Origin: Eleusine coracana subsp. coracana
Lineage: Eukaryota > Streptophyta > Magnoliopsida > Poales > Poaceae
Assembly: GCA_032690845.1 (NCBI GenBank)
Contig: CM064421.1
Location: forward strand, 43,328,963 to 43,392,962
Length of the DNA: 64,000 nt
Direction: 5' to 3'
In this document: positions 1 through 11,954 of the stretch, piece after piece
Layout: each line of letters opens with the position of its first letter
Numbering within the stretch: the first letter of the stretch is position 1
Position numbers and translations under genes: made by a program
The notes under the pieces: model-generated
Told to the model about the DNA's origin: nothing
The model's input: the letters and a program-made list of their open reading frames with translations, nothing else
Databases searched by the model: none

Positions 1-1126
1 TCATCTGCTGAATATTCATTGGTTGGTTTTATAATGCCTGTTCCCACATTGTTTACCTGAATGACCAAAAACAGGAAAACAAGAAGATATCAATCAAATT
101 CTTCCAGTTTTTTTTTTTTTTGATAAAAAATCCTCCCAGTTCTAAATGTGACGTAAAGTTAACTTTTCTTAGTTCAAATTGAAGTAAGAAAATTGTACAT
201 ATCTAAGACCAAACGGAGTAGTACAATTGTCAAAATATGAACACGACAATGCAAGAAAAAATAAAAGTGATTTATGATTCTCATAGTGAAGCAGAGTTCA
301 GCTACCTGTGAAGAACTTTGAAGGGCTATATATCTGAACACGACGTTCCACGCAAATGTTCAGAACAAAACTGTACGCAAAAAGTTCAGAAACTACTTTT
401 ACTGCTGAATTCATTTGACTGATACCAACCAATTTGATTCAAGATATCATCTAACGGCCTTGAGAGATGAGCTCTCACAACGCATGAATTTGGCAACTGA
501 AATCGCCCACGTTGGTACTAATATATGTGAGACTACAATTTGAGTACTTTGTCTATGTGAGCTGAAAGGCACTTCTCCCTCCGTTCCAGAAATATTGTCG
601 TTAGAACAGCAGAATTAGTTCAAATTTGAACTAATCTTGCTATACATCATTTTCGGAATGGAGGGAGTATATGTTATAGCACAAGCTGAAAATTAAAGCT
701 ATAGTACTCACAAGGATGTTGAGACATGCAGCAGAAGCGTTCGGCGACGTCGCTGAGCAGTCGCTCCCTCTGCTCCCTCACAGACACGTCGCAGACTGAG
801 CCGGTGACGCGGAATCCCTTGGCCTCCCATTCCTTGAGGCGGTCGCCCAGCTCTGCCTCCTTCCGGGAGCAGGTGTGCACGGCCGCCCCCAGCGCCGCCA
901 GCTCCTCCACCACCGCCCACCTACATGAGACACGTGACGTGAGCGAGCTAGCGCACACACAAGAGAGTATGGCGAGGAGCCGTGGAGGAGATCAAGCAGG
1001 CGTCGGAGGGGAAACGGACTCGTACCCGATGCCGCGGGTGCCCCCGGTGACCAGCGCCGTCTTGCCGTGGAGTGACCACCTACACGGCGCGCCTATCGAA
1101 TTGCTTGAGGTCTCCGCTGCTGCCAT
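1..1126 (-). pseudogene. tropinone-reductase-like SDR, 5' part, frameshifted, cut by window edge
   Basis: Short-chain dehydrogenase/reductase of the plant tropinone-reductase-like group (NAD(P)H-dependent carbonyl reduction, substrate unknown). Exon 1 is 1126-1026 (start MAAAETSS, Rossmann motif TGGTRGIG at its end), exon 2 is 920-712, and exon 3 starts at 56 with the NNVG motif and leaves the window. Splice borders match the intact paralogue at 6804-8084. Exon 2 is 209 nt here but 208 nt in the paralogue. The extra base lies just after the ERF codons near 735, and the expected LNIL residues are found only in the +1 frame. Read as it stands, exon 2 joins exon 3 out of frame and meets TGA at the end of the visible part of exon 3. 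This suggests a recent pseudogene. A sequencing error or a different splice choice is possible, but no alternative donor that restores the frame is visible. Family identity is secure; pseudogene status is less so. Confidence 0.75.
575..667. mobile_element. short Stowaway-like MITE relic
   Basis: The left end begins CTCCCTCCGTTCC and the right end is the near-perfect reverse complement, GGAATGGAGGGAG, followed by TA. This is the classic Stowaway terminal repeat. The left TA target duplication is not preserved. At 93 bp it is very short. It sits in intron 2 of the frameshifted SDR, just downstream of exon 2 on the minus strand. Confidence 0.6.
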
Positions 1127-1466
1127 CTCGCTACAGCCTCCGGACCTTGCCTGAGGCGACGCGGATAAAGAAGCAACAAATCGTTATCCTCCAACTGGCA
1201 ATCACATTACTCGTCGGACGTTCGACAGATTGCATCCGTGAGACGCTGCATCGGCCGTTGATCTTCATAATCCAAGGTGACAGCAGGCCAGCAGCCATTG
1301 GATCTGTTCCCTCGTTGATGCAACAGAAAGCCAGCGAAGAAAATAAGATATTCCTTCCATTCTGTTTTTCTTGTGCAGAGTTCTCTCCAGCTTGCAGCAG
1401 TACCGCCGCGGTGACTGAAACATGGATGCTCATCAGGGCTCAGCGTCTAGCAAGATTCTTTATTAC

Positions 1467-1775
1467 ACAAGTATAAATTTTAAAATACTATAACTATTGG
1501 CCCCACAAGTAACACAAAAGTGAGAACTTTTTACATCATTTGTTTTATAAAACTATAACTATTTGCATCATTTTTAACATAAAAACTACGACTTTTTTTT
1601 TTTGTCTCCAGGCCCATCTGTCATACACAAATTTCAGATAAATGAAAGCATGTCACTGACATGTGAATCCACATCCAAAAGTTGTAGTTTTGTGTTAAAA
1701 AAAGGTGCAAATAGTCTTAAAAAGTTATCAGTTTCTGCAAATACTCGTAGGTTTCTAAAATTTACTCTCGTATGA
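1467..1775. mobile_element. MITE-like inverted-repeat element
   Basis: The arms around 1545-1592 and 1682-1730 are inverted copies of each other, with shared blocks such as CTATTTGCA and ACTAC. The outer sequence also pairs: TAAATTTTAAAATAC near 1471 with the complement of CTAAAATTTACT near 1756. The overall layout is a ~300-bp AT-rich foldback with no coding capacity. The family is not identified and the exact termini are uncertain. Apart from this element, 1127-2215 (between the SDR start and the 3' end of the first glycosyltransferase) shows nothing I can name. Confidence 0.5.
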
Positions 1776-2215
1776 AACTAGTATATTAACCGGTACCATT
1801 CTTTTTGTAAGTAAATAAACCATGTATTGTCCACATAAGTTGTCAATGTACATTGTATCAACAACTTTTTTAAGAACAAAGAAGCTTTATTTCAGAGATA
1901 TTATACCCATGGATATACAAGAGCCAATGTGGCCAAACAAATGGAGACTTGCACGTCATTGTATCAGTGACGTGTTTGTGTCGTATAGGTACACCTATAT
2001 CGTGTTGACAAAGCGAGATGAGAATTCGAACACCAGCAGGAAGAGTTCTACCCTGTATTGCTGGTTAGAGAAGAGAAGCAAAAGCTTATTTATCTGGCGA
2101 CTACAAAGGCATGAATTATTCGTCTTTGCAATCAGTACCGGTACCACAATAACGTTATTACACAGTTCGTTGATGCTGTGCAAAAACAGCTTCAAAACGG
2201 ATCGGTTTATGGGTT

Positions 2216-3935
2216 CTACGTAGCAGTAGCAATCTCTCCTCTGCCGCAGCGTCGTATCTGTACTTCCAGAACCGATCCCTGTACAGTTTTCCCTACCTCG
2301 CAGCAGTGCCGCCGTGGTGCCTGAAAAATGGTGAGATGCTCTGCATCAAAACAAAACAGGGCTCTGAAAAAAAAAAAAGCAGCACCAGAAAGAGAGATAC
2401 CCGTTCCCACTCGCTGGGGCTCATCGTGGGCGACAAGACCCTGACCGTGCGAATCACAGACGCCGCACGGAAGCTGGGCTCGTCGCACTCCTTCTCCTTC
2501 TCCTCGTGGTGCCTGGCGTACTCCGTCACGGTGGCGCCGCCGCCCGTGTCGTTCCGGACGAGGCTGAGGAAGAAGATGGCGGGGCGGGCGCAGGCGTTGT
2601 CCGGGACCCAGCGCCGGGTGTTGAACACGAAGGGCCCGTTGGCTTTCCTCTGCCAGGTCTTGAACGTGAGCAGCGGGGTCTCCATCTCGCGCGCGGCCAC
2701 GGTCCACGGGTATATCTGGGCGGTGTAGCCCCACGCGACGGAGACGGACCAGTTGTAGCCCGGGCCTTGCTGGTAGCAGATGCTCTGCTGCAGTATCCGG
2801 GCCGGGTCGAACTTGGACGCGTCCACCAAGGGCCGGAGCGCGTCCACCGGGGTCTTGCCCTGCGGGTTGATGGGCTGGACGCGGTCCAGGTGGTGCAGCG
2901 ACACTAGCGGCGCCACCGGGTGGGCCGCCAGCATCCCATATGCGTCGCCGCGGATATCCATCTGAATGCACGTGTTGCAACACAAGCAAGTGTCATGGGA
3001 GTTCTCGTATAGTAGTAAATGTGTAGAGGAGCTACAGTATATATATAGGTAGCGTTAAGGTTGTTGACCTGGTGGAACCCGGGCTCGCGGGTGAGGGGGA
3101 TGCCGAGCTCGCTGAGGCAGGCATGCACGCGCTCATCGCTGCCGTATAACGCCTCGTACCGGTCGAGGCAGCCGTCGATGGCCTTGGTGAGCTCGGCCGC
3201 GGCCGGGTAGCTGATCGCGATCCCGCCGCCGCCGAACGCCGTGCCGTATTGGTGCACCTGGTCCTGCTCCACGCTCTCCGACGGCGCCCCGACGTAGTAC
3301 ATCTCCTGGTGGTCGTACTTGCGCAGCACGGACACCAGGTTGTCCGGGAAGAACACCGTGTCGTCGTCGCCCATCACGAACCACCGCACCTCATCCTCCC
3401 TCGCCGCGGCGGTGTCGTTATTCCTCAGCTCCGCCGTTGTTACGGCCAGGAACGAGTCCGCCACGATCCTGGCCATCCGAGACGCCGACGCCTTGCGACC
3501 GAACCGGGTGCGGTTTTCCGACGAGACGCGGTACGTCGGGCTCGTCGCCGGCCACTTTCCGGCCGGCGGCTCCTGCTCGAGCCACACGTGGCCGCGCATC
3601 TGCCCGGGGCGCCACCACAGCTCGGCGTACCCGCGGCGCTTGTCCCACGTCCGGGCCGAGGAACCGATGCCGAACATGATGTGCGACAGCGTCGTCGGCG
3701 CGCGAACGCCGCCCGTAGCTGCGTCGTCAGCGGAGACGTTGCCCAGTCTGACCGAATGAGCCTGGGATCTCCACCACTGGTACAGCCGTCCGCTTGCGTT
3801 GCCGTTCGGGAAGAAGGCGACGCACGCGAGGAACGCCAGGGTGACCGTGAGCTGCATGGACAGCGACACCGCCAGACACACTCGGGACTGATCTCCCATG
3901 CCCACGCTGCCCTCTGCAGCCTTCTTTTTCTTCAT
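2216..3935 (-). CDS. Fringe-like (DUF604, GT31-type) glycosyltransferase, copy 1
   Basis: Predicted type II Golgi membrane glycosyltransferase of the plant DUF604/Fringe-related family; donor and acceptor are unknown. Exons are 3935-3069, 2961-2401 and 2320-2216, all phase 0, giving 510 aa. A short basic N-terminus is followed by a membrane segment (about residues 20-42), a stem, then the catalytic domain: TTLSHIMFGIG (81-91), LWWRPGQMRGHVW (106-118), the DxD-type metal site MGDDDTVFF (188-196), and a glycine-rich FGGGGIAISY (234-243). Exon 2 begins MDIRGDAYGML and carries the DUF604 C-terminal half, including FVFNTR and CARPA. Exon 3 ends in a Cys/Arg-rich tail (RRHCCE, IRRCGRG). It stands in opposite orientation to its relatives at 22.7 and 27.6 kb. 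The start is the first ATG of the open frame; a Met at residue 13 is an alternative. Intact by inspection. Confidence 0.9.
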
Positions 3936-6803
3936 CGTCCCCTTCTGCTACCTTTCTCCTACTATAGTAACGGGTTTACAGGGATCTTTCGAGCAAAACA
4001 CTATTATCGAAGAAACAATGATTACAGGATAGCTGCTGGTGCCTGGTTTGGTCTAGGGCGGTGGGGAAGCCGATCGAGGTGAACTGGTGCGCGCGTGGAA
4101 TTGAGCCGCTACACACAGGCCTCTTCCTCCTCGAGTTGCATTATTCGATTCGGGGAAGTGATTTGGAGGTCACAATGCTATATATTCCTGCTTGGAGAAT
4201 CTCAAGAACTCAACGTCGGCTTGGATGCTGAGTGGACTGCAACAAGTACGTGTCGCTCCAACCGTCCAGGTACTAGGACCGGTAAGCTCTACGTCAATTA
4301 GACATGCAGAAATGATATACGTACGTAACGAATCTTGGTAATTGACGTTGTTCGTCCTTCCACAATTGCTACGGTGGTACCTAGGGTTAAACACTGCATA
4401 GGGATGTGATTGCTACTCCCTCTAGATTTAATTTGATGTCGTTAGGACACAAAACTTATAAATTAATAAATTTTAACTAGTACTATATGCTATGCCCACA
4501 TTTTTTTATTGATCATAATGCCTGCTCAATTTAATATTAACTTGTTAGCATTTCTATACTCCAAAAGGGAAATTTTTTGCGTATGTGTGTTCCCAGGAAC
4601 TATCTTGCTCCCGAATTTTACAGTGCCGACCAGATGTATGTTCTTTCCTAAAACTGCGAGAGAATCTGCTTTAATCACCTAGAGATTAGAGGACAGCATC
4701 TTTCTCAGTTGCAGTATCGCAAACGTAAACAGAAGATGTAAATCAGACGCGATGCCAATGTTCCACTAACAAATAACATGATTACTCTGTCCAGAGAGCA
4801 TGGTATTTAATATTTTCAATTTCTGCAGAGCCATTCAGAAAAATAAAATAAAATTTAGCTAAGTGCATATCCTCGTTTGGAAGATATGCTTCAACAGAAG
4901 AACGCGCGACTAAAAGATCCTATTTTGAGGAAGCCAACGATATCACCATGTAACGGCACTATTCAATTCTGAACATGAATATGCAATTTTATGTTTACAC
5001 TCAAAATTCAAAAAGGATGGCCAAAGCTTCGAGTTACTCCACCACTAAAAAGGTATAGCATTAGTACTTTTTTTTTAAATGGGTACAGCATTAGTACTGA
5101 CGACACACAAAGGCTATACTGCAGTAATACTCATATTATGCATAAAAAGGAAAGGAAACGAATCTAGTTAGCTTTCTATGATCCGACGTTACCTGTTAGT
5201 TGACCTAGGAAACAACGTGAATATAGATGTATCAAAGCGATTAGTAAACAATTCTCCCAACTGATCAATCCGTTGTGCACATAGTCTTCCTGAGGACTAA
5301 TTCCTCCTGAAAAAAAACATAAATTCAAACTTTAGTGTATTGCATTTTTAGATAAGAATAAAGGATGATCTATCATTTTTGGGATATTGCAAACATAGTT
5401 TTAAAGAAAATCTTGTGCCTATGAATTTTATTTGAATGTTGTGAGATCTTATTTTGAGTGTTATGCAGTCTCTAAAGCAAACCGAAGATATGTTGTAGGT
5501 AACATTGTGTTAAGTTGCGGTGGAAGCTTTCTTTTTGTTTGAGTAAATTGTTTTATATTATGTTGCATGAAACATAAAGGTGTGGCCTGAAGTTTTTTCT
5601 TAGATTTGACCGTAGACAGTGAACTATTATGTTCATGTCTGTTGATGCTGCAAACACTAATTTCTAATGATATACTAGATGTTTTGATTTTTGATTGAAA
5701 CATACAATTGAAAGTTTCAACTCAACATCAGGGGCGAGCCATTCCTTTGTTTCAATTACAGATTATATCCATAGGTTACTTCCTACAGTAATTGCTTTCT
5801 TAGATTTTAAAGCCACCATGTCTTGATGAATATATTAAGATTTATGAAATTAGTTCTGAGTAAGTATATATAAGACATACTTGAATCCATGACAAATGGC
5901 TAAAACTGATAGGTTTAGCTTTTCTTTTTACCAAGTGGATCCAAACATGTGGGTAAATAAGAGTAAAATGAAATAGTAAATGGCTAAAAAAATTTCGAAC
6001 ACAAGAGGCATAAAAAGGTGCTAAATCTTAACCCACTCACTCATGCATGTGATAAAGCTTAGCCATTTGTTATGGATCCAAACATATAGGGGCTAAAGTT
6101 TAACCCTGCACTTTTAGTCCCTAAACTTTTGCCCATGACAAATAGATCCAAACAGCCCCATAGTATTTGAGATTAATGTGTGTTGTAACCAATGATGCAG
6201 CTATCAATGTTCCTTTATAGACGTAGATGTGTTCTGGTCGTGCGGTATTTGGATTTTGTGGCGTATTCAATATTTTGGATCACTCGGCAAGACGATAATT
6301 GTTGAGTGGTTGTTCCCACATCTCTATGATAGCTGACATGAATGATAAGATAGAGGTCACTCAGGACGTGGAAGATACATTTATGAACCTTTAGGAGTTT
6401 TTATTGTGATAATATGTTTTTTAGTATTCTACTATGTACTATGCATAACACAATCACATTCATATCAAAAGAAAGACTAGTAATCCCGATAAGCCGGCCC
6501 ATTAGGCATTAGGTGTTATTCTTCAAACAACTATGCTACATTTTAATTTAAAAAAAGACATTATAATCACCTTTAATACTATGCTTATTTTAGTATCATC
6601 ACCTTTTAATACTATGCTTATTTTAATATCATCACCTTTTAATACAATGGTTCATTTTACTAAAAGAAGACTTTGTATTCCCACTAAACCCAATCCGATA
6701 AGTGTTATTTATTGATAGACAAAGCAAAGTGTTGCTTTGTGCCGTTACAAGCATATTTTTACAACTCTTCTATTCGTTGCAAACATCAAGCATCTTTATT
6801 TTT
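3936..6803. other. intergenic, repeat remnants only
   Basis: No supported gene in about 2.9 kb between the divergently placed glycosyltransferase start and the SDR 3' end. A decayed Stowaway-like start (CTCCCTCTAGATTTAA) lies near 4416. Sequence at about 5870-6165 repeats GGATCCAAACA-type blocks and ends in CCAAACAGCCCC, like one half of a grass MITE. At about 6566-6650 a roughly 31-bp AT-rich unit containing ACCTTTTAATACTATGC occurs two and a half times in tandem. Short open frames here have no recognisable domains. Confidence 0.5.
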
Positions 6804-8084
6804 CTAGCCCTTAACCGGATTCAACCCATGAACAGTCATTCCACCATCAACCGAGATTGTTTGCCCAGTGATGTAGGATGAACAGGGCATAGAGAGGAAT
6901 GCAACCAGAGATGCTATCTCTTCTGGTTCGCCCACGCGTCTCTGTGGTGTTCTGCAGAGGATGCTATCAACATAGTCCTTCCTAGACAAATCCTACAGAA
7001 TCAAATGACACTGTCGAGTCAAGAAAATTCCACAATTCTCATTATTACTGCTGCTATAATTGCTAGTGATGAGATTATAAAGGTTAATACTAGCTTCTAG
7101 TAATGAACAGTAGAAGTTAGTGTCGCTTACTCCTTCCACGAGGGGTGTTTTGATGTACCAAGGTGCAACAGAGTTGGTTCTTATGTTGTCCTTTGCCCAC
7201 TCGCACGCCAGGTTCTTGGCCAGCTGATTCATGGCACCTTAATACATGATAAATGATTTTAGTCATATTCTCCATCAAATACGAGTCAAGGTTTGCACAA
7301 GGAGGAAGTAAGGAGCAGATTGTGCACAAGTTATATCAATTACCTTTTGTCATAGCATAAACGGAGCCGGTACATACCGCTACCACACCACAAACCGAAG
7401 ATATCAAGACGATGCTGCCTGACCCAGACGCTTTGAGAAGAGGGTGTGCAAGTTGGCATAGATGGTACGCAGACTCGAGATTGGTGGCCATCAGGAACGA
7501 GTAATCATCTGCCGAATATTCAGTGGTCGGTTTTGTAAAATTTGTTCCGACATTGTTAACCTGCATGGTCGATCGAATGGCAAATTGATTAGGATATGCA
7601 ATAAACACAACTAGTTCACGATCACGTACGGGTTACTGTATTTTGCAGCACTCTTGTTTTGAGGTAGAAGATGCTCACGAGAATATTGAGCTTGCCGCCG
7701 AAACGTTCGTCGACGTCGCTGAGCAGTCGCTCCCTCTGCTCCCGGATGGACACATCGCAGACGGAGCCCGTGACGCGGAATCCCTTGGCCTCCCACTCCT
7801 TGACGCGCTCGCGCAGCTCGTCCTCCTTCCGGGAGCATGTGTGCACGGCCGCTCCCAACGCCGCCAGCTCCTCCACCACCGCACGCCTGCAAACCATGCG
7901 CGCGCCAAGGCAAGTTAATAGAAGCGTACAGCATGCGCCCCGGCAGCGCTACAACACTGAAAAAAAGTAAGTGTTCCAAGACAGGTTACCCGATGCCACG
8001 GGAGCCGCCGGTCACGAGGGCCGTCATGCCGTGGAGAGACCACCTCCTGGCTACGGAGCCGGCTGCGTCTGCCACCGCGGCCAT
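6804..8084 (-). CDS. tropinone-reductase-like short-chain dehydrogenase
   Basis: Classical SDR oxidoreductase of the plant tropinone-reductase-like (SDR65C) group; expected to reduce a carbonyl with NADPH, physiological substrate unknown. Five exons on the minus strand: 8084-7990, 7886-7679, 7560-7344, 7237-7131 and 6992-6804, giving 271 aa, normal for the family. Visible motifs: cofactor loop TGGSRGIG (25-32), NNVG (103-106), ISS with the catalytic Ser (154-156), and YAMTK with Tyr169 and Lys173. The C-terminal exon carries the family signature TPQRRVGEPEEIASLV and ITGQTISVDGG. The start MAAVADAAG is chosen because it gives the usual N-terminus; an in-frame ATG 90 nt upstream (8174) would add an atypical 30-residue leader. 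It is an intact relative of the frameshifted copy at the left edge, in the same orientation and with the same splice positions. Confidence 0.92.
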
Positions 8085-8973
8085 CTCGCTCTCGAGTCCT
8101 CCGATTTCCCTACCGCTGAGTTCCGCCCGTTGCGGGAATTTATCATGTGCTTCCAAAGTGCAAGTGCGTTCCACGGACTGTCAAACTTCGGGGGGCCACC
8201 CGTCGTTCAACCGCTTGTGCTACGTGCATCACCATCTCACTCCTACGAACGCTCTTACGTCACAGACCGGCGGCCTGATGGACTACACGTGGCTCATAAA
8301 ACGTGGCCCAAGTCTACGTAGGTAACCTACAAAACTCTAGTAACTGCTGATGTGGACTACACGTGGCTCATAAAACGTGAGCCGCCTAGAACTGCTAATC
8401 TCACCTTGATTAAAATTGTATGACAATTTTCAAATTAATATTAAAAACCAACATTACAATCTATTTTCGAACAATCATGTACAATTCAAATGCATAATAA
8501 GTTATCCTTGAATCAAATAATCATTAGTTCTCAAATTACCATTGTACTTATAAAATCGTGAAACATGATACTAATAAAGATTTGAATGAAAAATAAAGAC
8601 TTAGATTTGTATGTATTGATTTATATATCGCATCGTCTTCTCCATTACTCGTATTTTCTTATTCCCGATCGAATCGCAAGGCGGTGTGGGTTGTTGGCTG
8701 TCTCTCTGCTGCGCACGGACACGTAATTAAGACGGTACCGCCAATCAGAGTCATCCGTGGGATCCCAATAAGGACAGCTAAGAACTGAGAACCGGCAGAT
8801 TTTTTGTTACAGCAGTTACGAACTTAGATGGTTGTACATCCCTTGACCGGATGCACGACCAAATCTCTTCCTATCGAATCATGTGTGCGTCGGGTTACCA
8901 AGTACAAATGTTTCTCCTTAATAACATTACCTCCAGATTGATAAAATCATATATTCATCTCGGAATAATAACT
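8085..8973. other. intergenic, upstream of the SDR; 25-bp direct repeat
   Basis: No gene. It holds the SDR upstream region and the 3' flank of the kinase gene. A 25-bp block starting GACTACACGTGGCTCATAAA occurs at 8281-8305 and again at 8355-8379, each with an ACGTG core. The rest is AT-rich sequence without recognisable features. Confidence 0.5.
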
Positions 8974-11954
8974 TCACCAACCGCTTGCAGAGCTCCAGTT
9001 TGGTTTGTCTCCAGGGCCTTGCTCGCTGCTGCTGTAGTCGGTGCTAGTCTTTCCCTGACTTTGCTGCGTTCTTCTTGGCCTTGGTACTACCACGGATTCA
9101 CCAGAGTCCATGCCGGAGCTGTATGAATAATCGTCGGCGGAAGTAATTTTGAAGACACAATTTGGATCATCTTCGCGCATTTCTCCTTGCAAGTATTTAA
9201 GGATCTGCAGAAAGCATCTCGTTAAATTTTTGAAGCAGACCATAAGCATTATCTGTTTTTACAGATCGCTGATCTGTGCTAAATTATTTGGTCACAGCAC
9301 ACGTTTTTATCTGACGGTAATCGCTTCACCAATTACTGAACACGCTTTTCTCGAAAAGAGAAAATGGGTACTGCTAGCTAAACACGAGGAAGCTGGCAGC
9401 TTCAGTATTGGATCATTAGACTTGTGAATGTGTGGTCAGAAAACAGACCTGAACCATGGTTGGACGCTGATGCGCTGATTGGCGCACGGAGGCTGCGGCA
9501 CACTCGACCATTCGCATCAGTATGGCCGGATCGTAATCGCTTCCGATTTCTGGATCCATAAGGTTTTCAAGATTGCCGTCCGCTACAGCCTGCAAAAGCA
9601 AGGGCCTTGCCTGCAGAAAGAAATAGGAAATGAGCTTTTGAGGTTAAGCCTATAAAATTCATCCCGTAAGGATACTCGAATGACCGGAATTTAATTCTGG
9701 TATGCTTACCCAGCCAACTAATGTGTCATCCATGTACGATTGGGATGACTGAACCGGTAGCCTTCCAGTTACAAGTTCTAAGAGGACGACACCAAATGCA
9801 AATACGTCCGCTTTGTCAGTCAGTTTCCCACTAGACAAAAACTCAGGAGCTATGTACCTGCAAGAAAGAGATGAAACAATTGTTATTACGTTCATCTTCA
9901 CAGAACGTCTTTGGGGAAACCTAAATTATTCAATCATTGGATAGCGTCAAGAAAAGGACTGACCCAAAAGTTCCCATCACTCTTGTGGAAACGTGAGTAT
10001 GGTCACCTGGTTGATACTTTGCTAATCCAAAATCGGCAACCTACAAAAAATAAATACATAGTACTCAATATAAAGGTGCATCTACACACTGTTCAAGGTT
10101 ATACTATGGTCGAAGAATGTGCCCAAAAAAAGTTACATAAAAAACACTTCGTACAAATGCAAATATAAAGTTACATCAACTACTACATTTGAAAAGTTTG
10201 ACTTTTTTTTTTTGCATCCATTTGTAGCACAGGGGCATATGCCCACTCTAGTTTTATTTTCTATTAGAATCAAATCTATTTATCAAATCAATAAAATATT
10301 AGTTAATATATCACGTCAAAGTTAAGCAGTTTATGTCAAATTTGATGTCAAATCTGGGCCACTGCATCATCATGATCGAGCCGTTATAAGACTACCTCCT
10401 CATAGTCATGAAGCACCTGTCCTTGTGCTCAAAAGAACTTTTCTATCTTTCCAAGAAAGAAATTCCCAACACACGAACTTTTTTTTCTCTCAAAAAATGG
10501 AACTCGCCTAACTCTATGTGTACTTAATATTTTTATCCTTGTTGATTGAAATGCTACCTTCGGTTCAAAATTATGATCAAGAAGAATGTTTGACGCCTTA
10601 ACATCACGATGTATGATTTTGGGATAACCTGTGAATTTTTTAAGGGAATGTCAGAGAGTAGTCTGGATATGATATATACTTAATAAGTAAACGAACGGCT
10701 GGCAGAAAGTATAATGAACTAACAATCGTCGTGAAGATAGGCCAAACCCCTTGCAGACCCCACTGCTATTTTCCATCTCTGATGCCAGTCAAGTGGTTGC
10801 CCATTATGTCCTACACAAAGTTGAACGCGTTATGTGGACCATGAAACAGCGTGTTATCAGGGACGACTCAGGGCCAAAACCAAGGAGAAGAGGAGCAGAG
10901 CTTATATATATACCATGCAAGTGGGAGTCAAGCGTCTTGTTAGGGACAAACTCGTAGACCAGCAGCCTCTCGTCGGAGTAGATACAGTAGCCAACCAGCG
11001 TGACGAGGTTCCGGTGGTGGACGCGGCTGATGATCTCGACCTCTGCCCGGAACTCGCGGTCGCCCTGCCGGCTCTCCGTCTTGAGCTTCTTGATCGCCAC
11101 CTCCGCGCCGTCCAGCCGTCCCCTGTACACGCACCCGAACCCGCCTTGCCCGATGATGTTGCCCGGAGCGAACCCGTCCGTCGCGGCGGCGAGCTGCTCG
11201 TACGTGTGCGACCCGCCGGCCGGCAGCTCCGTGACGACGTCGACGGCGGAGCCGGAGTCCGAGAACGTGCCGCTGGTGTGGGGAGGCGTGGGGCGGTGGT
11301 GCTGCGCGAAGTAGTGCTCGGATGGCGCTTGCTGAAGTGCTGCTGGACGTGTCGGGCCGTCTGAAACATAGCGTTCATATGCGTTCACGCACAAAAGTAA
11401 GCGAAGTTGTAACTGCGCTGAAAACTGTCTCAGACCTCCATTCAAAAAAAAGAAAAAAAAAACTGTCTCAGACGAGGGCGTGGCGTGCACATACCTTTGT
11501 GGTACATCATCACTGGTGGCAGCTGAGGCGCCTCCATGGTGGGCGGCCGACGCCGCCGGCGCCGTCTCCTCCTTCGGACCAAGACCGTTACCACGCACAG
11601 AACCAGAACCACCGCAACTACCGCACCGGCTGCGATGATCCAGTGCACCGCGCTAGAACTCAAGGTCCACGAGTCGCTTTTCTGCGGCGCGGCTGGGGTC
11701 GCCGTGGAGGCAGGGGCCGTGACCTCGGCCACGACACGGCGTGCGCTCGGAGTGACGGTGGCGGAGGTGACGACATCAGAAGCCGTCGCCGTCGGCCCGT
11801 TGGTGGCCAGTAGCGCCGTCTTGGCGCGGTCAAGGAAATCACCGGCCAGCGCGTATAGTGCCGCGACGGATGATGGTTCAGGAGGAGGGCCGTACTCTGG
11901 CGGCGCGGGCGGTGCGGGTGGGGGCGTGAACGGCGGCCTCTCGGTCGCCGGCAT
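8974..11954 (-). CDS. PERK-type receptor-like protein kinase
   Basis: Proline-rich extensin-like receptor kinase, a plasma-membrane Ser/Thr kinase thought to sense the cell wall. Eight exons on the minus strand: 11954-11495, 11360-10914, 10810-10724, 10628-10558, 10040-9964, 9857-9710, 9610-9449 and 9204-8974, giving 560 aa with consistent phases. A short proline-rich N-terminus (PPFTPPPAPPAPPEYGPPPEP) is followed by a Ser/Thr/Ala spacer, a membrane helix (about 104-126) and ten consecutive arginines (127-136). The kinase domain shows HTYEQLAAATDGF (205-217), the Gly loop GQGGFGCV (224-231), VAIKK with Lys244, HRDVKASN (338-345), DFG (358-360), GTFGYIAPEF and DVFAFGVVLLELVTGR. All catalytic motifs are present. 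The extracellular part is short and poor in extensin SPPP repeats for a PERK. An in-frame upstream ATG at 11978 is less likely as start. Confidence 0.92.
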
